DNA of 64,000 bases from PALSA-1296 sp038322815 (GTDB lineage: Bacteria; Bacteroidota; Ignavibacteria; Palsa-1295), in NCBI GenBank assembly GCA_038322815.1, contig JBBQGG010000006.1, positions 17,859 to 81,858 of the forward strand, written 5' to 3'. A model generated the notes under the pieces. That model worked only from the letters and a program-made list of their open reading frames with translations, ran no database searches and was not told where the DNA came from. Shown one piece after another: positions 59,339 to 64,000 of this stretch. The translations under genes and the position numbers were made by a program. Every line of letters starts with the position of its first letter. Positions within the stretch are counted from its first letter, which is position 1.

Positions 59339-62300
59339 ATGAAACATATCAAATGTGTTGTTTTTGGCATAATTTTAACGTTTTTTAGTATAAATTCCAG
59401 AATTTTCGCGCAGCCTGCGCAATTTTCATCCCGCGGACCAGGCGGAGGCGGAGCACTTTTTGCCTCAAGTTTCAATCCTACCGATCCGAATGAGATCTAT
59501 ATCGGCTGCGATATGAGCGAAATATTCCATACTACCGATCTCGGCGCATCCTGGAATATTCCCGATTTCCGACAGATAGAATCGCAAAAATTAGCCGCAG
59601 TGCAATTTTGTAATAATAATATCCGCTATGCTATTGACGGAGCGAATGTCAATGGCTCAGATCTTCAGCGTCCAAGCAAAAGTACTGATGGTGGAGCCAC
59701 GTGGACTCCTCTTGCAAGCGACCCGACAGGTAATGGCGCATATTCCATCTTTGCCGATCCAAATAATTCGAACATTGTAGTTCTTTCGGATTATAATACT
59801 CTTTATGGATCGACGAATGGCGGCGCTTCATTCACCCTAAAGTATCATACGAATAATAATAATGCCGGCTTGCTTCTTGCCGGAGCATTCTTCGATGGGA
59901 ATAATATTTATGTCGGCACGAATGAAGGAGTTCTTTCCTCTCTAGATGGCGGTGCGACATTTACAAAATCAAATCTTACAGGAATTCCTGCCACAGAATT
60001 TATCGTAAGTTTTACAGGTGCGAAACAAGGTACTACGACGAGATTCTTCTGCGTAACTCTTTCGCAAGTATATGCCGGAATTACCGGGGCAGATAAGAAC
60101 GCCTATAAAAATGTTTATAAAATGGATTGGGGTGGAAATTGGCAAGTTACAAAAACAGGTATTGATGCTACAGCTTTGCCATTTTTTACCGGGATGTCTA
60201 CAGCAAATATTAGTATCGCTTATGTTGCAGGAGGAAGTACGAATTCAAGCCCGACAATATATAAAACAACAGATGGTGGAGCAAATTGGGTTAGTGTTTT
60301 TAATACTTCTACCAATCAAAATATTTATACCGGCTGGAGCGGTGCAGGCGGCGACAGAGCTTGGAGTTATGGAGAATACGCCCTTGGCTTTTCAGTTGCT
60401 CCAGGAGATCCGAATTATGCAGTAATCACCGATCTTGGATATGCTCATACTACTTCAAACGGCGGCACGGATTGGCATGCAGCGTATGTGCCTATTTCTG
60501 ATCAAAATCCGAAAGGCGCAAATACTCCGATAGGGAAATCATACCATAGTGTAGGGATTGAAAATACAACATGCTGGCAGATCACCTGGCTTGACGGACT
60601 GAATATGTTCGGCTGCTATTCGGATATAAAAGGCACGCGATCTACTGATGCCGGTATGACTTGGGGATTTAATTACACCGGACACAATGATAACTCGATG
60701 TATTATGTCACCAAAGCAGGTGCAAGAGTGTATGGAGCGACATCAAGTGTGCATGATATGTATCAGAGCACAACACTGACAGATTCACGAATAAATAACG
60801 GAACAGGCAAAGTTCTTTTCTCAACTGATAATGGTGCGTCATGGCAACTCGAACATAATTTCAATCATCCTGTGATCTGGCTTGCATCCGATCCGAAAGA
60901 TATGAAGACGCTTTATGCAAGTGTGATCAATAGTACATCAGGAGGGATTTATGTTACGCATAATGCCGATGCCGGAGGAAGTTCAACTTGGTCGCAGCTT
61001 ACAAATCCTCCGCGTACTGAAGGACATCCACTTTGTATCAGAGTTTTGAAAAATGGAAATCTTCTTGCGTCATTTTCAGGGCGACGGACAACAGTTTTTA
61101 CTGCAAGCTCAGGAGTGTTTTTAAGCACTGATGGAGGCACATCGTGGCAGGATCGCTCCGATGCCGGAATGAAATACTGGACATGGGATGTCGTTGTAGA
61201 TCCGTATGATCCAACAGAAAATACCTGGTATGCCGGAGTCTTCAGCGGCTGGGGAGGCGCAGCGAATAATCTTGGCGGACTTTATAAGACGACGAATGCA
61301 GGAGTATCATGGACAAAAATAAAATCTTCTGACGGAATTACGTCTGTGACTTTTTCGCCAAGCGATCCGAACGTCATATACTTTACCGGAGAAACAACAG
61401 GTCTGTGGTATTCTAACAATCGTAATTCCGGCAATCCTGCTTTTTCACAAGTTGTATCATATCCTTTCCGACAACCCATGCGAGTATTTTTTAATCCGAA
61501 TGATACAACAGAAGTGTGGGTATCAAGTTTTGGAAATGGAATGCGAGTGGGAAAAACAGGTATGGTGATTCAAAAGCCTGCCGCTGTAACGCTTATTTCT
61601 CCGGCGAATGCAGATTCAAATCAAATTCTCAGTCCGACGTTAACATGGAAGTCTTTATCGGAAGCTTCATCTTATGAAATTCAAGTTTCAACGACACAGA
61701 ATTTCTCAACCATTCTCTTCGATTCGATCGGTGTTAAAACCACTTCATTAGCATTAAGCGGACTTCAACCCGGGAAAATATACTATTGGCATGCTCAAGC
61801 ATCCAATGCTTCAGGTGCTGGTCCTTGGTCTGAGATATGGCATTTTACGACCCTTCCGAATGTACCGCAAGCTGTGGTGCTTCTATCACCGGCAAATAAT
61901 GCAGTAAAGCAGCCAACTACAGAAACATTAATGTGGCAGCCTGCACTAGATGGCTCTTCGTATCGCATAGAGCTATCAACATCTCAAAGCTTTGTAACAA
62001 CAATGCTCGATTCAAGCGGAGTAAAAACAATGTCACTCGTTATAAACGGGTTAAATAATGCTACAGTATATTTCTGGAGAGTACAGGCTTATAATAATGG
62101 AGGGAATGCACCGTGGTCAGATATTTGGCAATTCACAACAACCGATACTCAGGTCCCAGCGCCTGATATGCCCATCCTTATCCTTCCTGTAAATGGGTTC
62201 AACTTCGCTAATACACTCACTTCTTTCTTGTGGCATACAACAGCAAATGCCAAAACATATCAGATTACTATCGCTAAGGATACCGAATTCATGCACATTG

Positions 62301-62734
62301 CTCTTTCATCTGCAAAAAATTCTGATACCATATTTTCTTTCAGTATTTTACCTCCGAATGGTAAATATTACTGGAGAGTACAGGCATTTGGCGATGGAGG
62401 AAATAGTCAGACTTCGGAGGTCCGGTATTTTATACTTAATTTCCCTTCAAATGCAGTTGGCTCTTTAAGCTCTGACGTTTATTCGCTTTCAAATTATCCT
62501 AATCCCTTCTCTTCCAAAACAATGATCACCTATTCAGTAAAAGATGCCGGGATTGTATCACTTAAATTATTTGATATCTTAGGAAGAGAAATGCAATCGC
62601 TTGTCGCTGATCTTAACGAAGCAGGAAGTCATTCGATACTTTTCGATGGCAAATCTCTTGCCAGTGGAAATTATATTCTCAGACTTGAAGTGAATGGAAA
62701 GATCATTTCACAGGTCATTCACATTACAAAATAA
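59339..62734 (+). CDS. T9SS protein with GH74/BNR-like propeller and three FN3 domains
   Basis: 1131 residues. Signal CVVFGIILTFFSINSRIFAQ. Residues about 30-740 carry many Asp-box/BNR motifs (FHTTDLGASWN, STDGGATWTP, KTTDGGANWVS, STDNGASWQ, KTTNAGVSWTK). The opening (GPGGGGALFASSFNPTDPNE, IYIGCDMSEIFHTTDLG) resembles GH74 xyloglucanases and sortilin-like propellers. The catalytic Asp pair is not confirmed. Three fibronectin-III-like repeats follow (PTLTWKSLSEASSYEIQVST, then ETLMWQPALDGSSYRIELST, and TSFLWHTTANAKTYQITIAK). A T9SS domain ends it (NYPNPFSSKTMITYSV, LASGNYILRLEVNGK). Possibly a polysaccharide-binding or -degrading surface protein. Confidence 0.85.
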   Translation: MKHIKCVVFGIILTFFSINSRIFAQPAQFSSRGPGGGGALFASSFNPTDPNEIYIGCDMSEIFHTTDLGASWNIPDFRQIESQKLAAVQFCNNNIRYAIDGANVNGSDLQRPSKSTDGGATWTPLASDPTGNGAYSIFADPNNSNIVVLSDYNTLYGSTNGGASFTLKYHTNNNNAGLLLAGAFFDGNNIYVGTNEGVLSSLDGGATFTKSNLTGIPATEFIVSFTGAKQGTTTRFFCVTLSQVYAGITGADKNAYKNVYKMDWGGNWQVTKTGIDATALPFFTGMSTANISIAYVAGGSTNSSPTIYKTTDGGANWVSVFNTSTNQNIYTGWSGAGGDRAWSYGEYALGFSVAPGDPNYAVITDLGYAHTTSNGGTDWHAAYVPISDQNPKGANTPIGKSYHSVGIENTTCWQITWLDGLNMFGCYSDIKGTRSTDAGMTWGFNYTGHNDNSMYYVTKAGARVYGATSSVHDMYQSTTLTDSRINNGTGKVLFSTDNGASWQLEHNFNHPVIWLASDPKDMKTLYASVINSTSGGIYVTHNADAGGSSTWSQLTNPPRTEGHPLCIRVLKNGNLLASFSGRRTTVFTASSGVFLSTDGGTSWQDRSDAGMKYWTWDVVVDPYDPTENTWYAGVFSGWGGAANNLGGLYKTTNAGVSWTKIKSSDGITSVTFSPSDPNVIYFTGETTGLWYSNNRNSGNPAFSQVVSYPFRQPMRVFFNPNDTTEVWVSSFGNGMRVGKTGMVIQKPAAVTLISPANADSNQILSPTLTWKSLSEASSYEIQVSTTQNFSTILFDSIGVKTTSLALSGLQPGKIYYWHAQASNASGAGPWSEIWHFTTLPNVPQAVVLLSPANNAVKQPTTETLMWQPALDGSSYRIELSTSQSFVTTMLDSSGVKTMSLVINGLNNATVYFWRVQAYNNGGNAPWSDIWQFTTTDTQVPAPDMPILILPVNGFNFANTLTSFLWHTTANAKTYQITIAKDTEFMHIALSSAKNSDTIFSFSILPPNGKYYWRVQAFGDGGNSQTSEVRYFILNFPSNAVGSLSSDVYSLSNYPNPFSSKTMITYSVKDAGIVSLKLFDILGREMQSLVADLNEAGSHSILFDGKSLASGNYILRLEVNGKIISQVIHITK

Positions 62735-62746
62735 TTATTTTCCCCA

Positions 62747-64000
62747 ATGAAGATAAAAATATTTTTTTTAACCGTGGTATTATTTTTTTCAGGCAATAGT
62801 ATTGCTCAGAATAAAAATCACCCACTGCCTCAAAGCGTTACACTGCCAAATCCGATCATGTTCGTAACGCAGGTTCCGATGCCATTCGACTCCAGTACTT
62901 CGACGGCAATATTTTGCAATCATAAGCCCGATGTTTTCAGCGTTGTTCGCGGCGGTGATCTCTATATTATTTATCCGGATGGAACACTGAAAAATCTTAC
63001 TCAACTTGCAGGATATGGGGCAGGCAACGGTTTGCAGGGTTCGAATGCTATTGCAGTGCGTCAGCCATGCGTGCATTGGAGCGGGACGAAGGCGCTCTTC
63101 AGTATGGTAATCGGCGCTGCTGCTACAAGCGGTGCGGCACAATCATTTAATTGGCAGATCTATGAAGTTACGAATATCGGGCAAGCGCAGACACCCATCA
63201 TTTCAAAAATTGCGAATCAGCCTACAGGGTATAATAATGTCAGTCCGATCTACGGAACAGACGGAAGAATTATCTTTACAAGCGATCGCCCTCGCAATGG
63301 TCTGACACATCTCTATCCTCTTCTGGATGAATATCGAGGTGCAGTGTCAACAACAGGGTTATGGAGTCTGGATGCAGTGACCGGCGATCTGAAACAACTC
63401 AACGATCTGCCTTCAGGGTGTTTTTCTCCCATGATAGATAGTTATGGCAGAATTATTTTTACCAGATGGGATCACTTACAGCGCGATGGCAATGCCGATT
63501 TCGATGTATTAGGCAAAGCAAATATTGGTACGTTCAATTACTCCGATGAATCGGCTAATGCAACGATCACGAACAGCCGAACTGAAATATTTCCGGAGCC
63601 ACAGGGACAGCGTACCGATCTTCTTGCAGGGACAAATATGAACGGCTTTGAATTCAATCAGTTCTTTCCGTGGTCTATTAATGAAGACGGAACAAGTGAA
63701 GAGACGGTCAATCATGTCGGTCGTCATGATCTTCGCTTCGGTATTGGTCCGAATATCAATGACGATCCGAATGTCGTCCTTACCAATTATGCAACTTCGG
63801 GCAGAACAAATACTGCAACGTTCCTCAATAATTTTTCTGAGATCGCAGAGGATCCTGCACATCTCGGAAATTATTACGGAGTTGATTGCGGAGATTTCGG
63901 ATCGCATGCAGCGGGTCAGATATTACAGTTGACCGGACAGACATCGCTTGATCCGGGAAAGATGCAACTTAGTTATATTACCGATAAAACGACGGCAGGC
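62747..64000 (+). CDS. PD40/beta-propeller secreted protein, 5' part (runs off window)
   Basis: 418 codons are open from the ATG at 62747 to the end of the window, with no stop. The signal is KIKIFFLTVVLFFSGNSIAQ. Propeller-type repeats read GGDLYIIYPDGTLKNLTQLA, SPIYGTDGRIIFTSDRPRNG and SYGRIIFTRWDHLQRDGNAD. The DG-x-I-I-F-T-S-D-R-P pattern is that of TolB/PD40 propellers and recalls the middle part of hydrazine-synthase-alpha-like proteins, though no heme motif is seen in this portion. It starts 12 bases after the preceding gene and may be co-transcribed. The C-terminal part is outside the window. Confidence 0.7.
   Translation, partial: MKIKIFFLTVVLFFSGNSIAQNKNHPLPQSVTLPNPIMFVTQVPMPFDSSTSTAIFCNHKPDVFSVVRGGDLYIIYPDGTLKNLTQLAGYGAGNGLQGSNAIAVRQPCVHWSGTKALFSMVIGAAATSGAAQSFNWQIYEVTNIGQAQTPIISKIANQPTGYNNVSPIYGTDGRIIFTSDRPRNGLTHLYPLLDEYRGAVSTTGLWSLDAVTGDLKQLNDLPSGCFSPMIDSYGRIIFTRWDHLQRDGNADFDVLGKANIGTFNYSDESANATITNSRTEIFPEPQGQRTDLLAGTNMNGFEFNQFFPWSINEDGTSEETVNHVGRHDLRFGIGPNINDDPNVVLTNYATSGRTNTATFLNNFSEIAEDPAHLGNYYGVDCGDFGSHAAGQILQLTGQTSLDPGKMQLSYITDKTTAG

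Overview
This window reads as a chromosomal segment of a Bacteroidota-related (FCB group) bacterium, most plausibly from the Kapabacteria/Ignavibacteria/Chlorobi side. The evidence is indirect but consistent. Many secreted proteins carry type IX secretion (T9SS) type-A C-terminal sorting domains. Several genes are preceded by a Bacteroidetes-type -7 box (TAnnTTTG), in the best case with TTG 19 bases upstream. ATG, GTG and TTG are all used as starts, and Shine-Dalgarno motifs are rare. No rRNA is present to settle the taxonomy.

Layout. 1-4350: end of a PAP2-like membrane protein, rsmA, a LuxR-HTH remnant, and a broken type I restriction-modification locus in which hsdR is joined to the tail of hsdM followed by hsdS. 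4351-5320: repeat island. 5321-7361: truncated MetH flanked by two orphan HicB-like genes. 7445-15861: secreted and surface proteins, a di-heme cytochrome c and a DUF2203 gene. 16142-18321: a lipoprotein, the yidD-rnpA-rpmH block, acpS and a secreted protein. 18485-22862: outer-membrane protein, pckA and a small T9SS protein. 22879-23658: a decayed PIN toxin-antitoxin pair between two copies of an 80-base repeat. 23668-35214: ABC exporter, Omp28-like T9SS protein, dnaB, RidA-like protein, acyl-CoA dehydrogenase, anmK and dnaA. 35235-41012: repeat island, frameshifted VWA protein and two cupredoxin-T9SS proteins. 41070-47367: holB-like gene, frameshifted T9SS gene, metG, a DUF433/DUF5615 toxin-antitoxin pair and an MFS transporter. 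47383-50428: tail-fibre-like surface protein, broken BNR gene and a methylmalonyl-CoA mutase B12 subunit. 50440-58253: CusCBA/Czc-type metal efflux operon with two extra downstream genes. 58435-64000: tRNA-Ser, a membrane protein, a GH74-like BNR/FN3 T9SS protein and a truncated PD40-type propeller protein.

How it fits together. Housekeeping genes (dnaA, dnaB, holB, metG, rsmA, rnpA, rpmH, acpS, pckA, anmK) are intact and interleaved with fast-evolving accessory genes. Broken genes are concentrated among surface proteins, the toxin-antitoxin module and the restriction system. The inferred indels mostly fall at very short repeats.

The most striking signal is the intergenic repeats. Three palindromic families, all beginning TGTCATT and ending AATGACA, appear to be variants of one fold. 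Their pairing arms change together (ATTCT/AGAAT, ATTGC/GCAAT, ATTTC/GAAAT). One copy is inserted in frame inside metG. A separate four-stem-loop repeat occurs three times, in both orientations. Two short duplications (80 and 27 bases) mark places where genes seem to have been inserted at the end or start of a resident gene.
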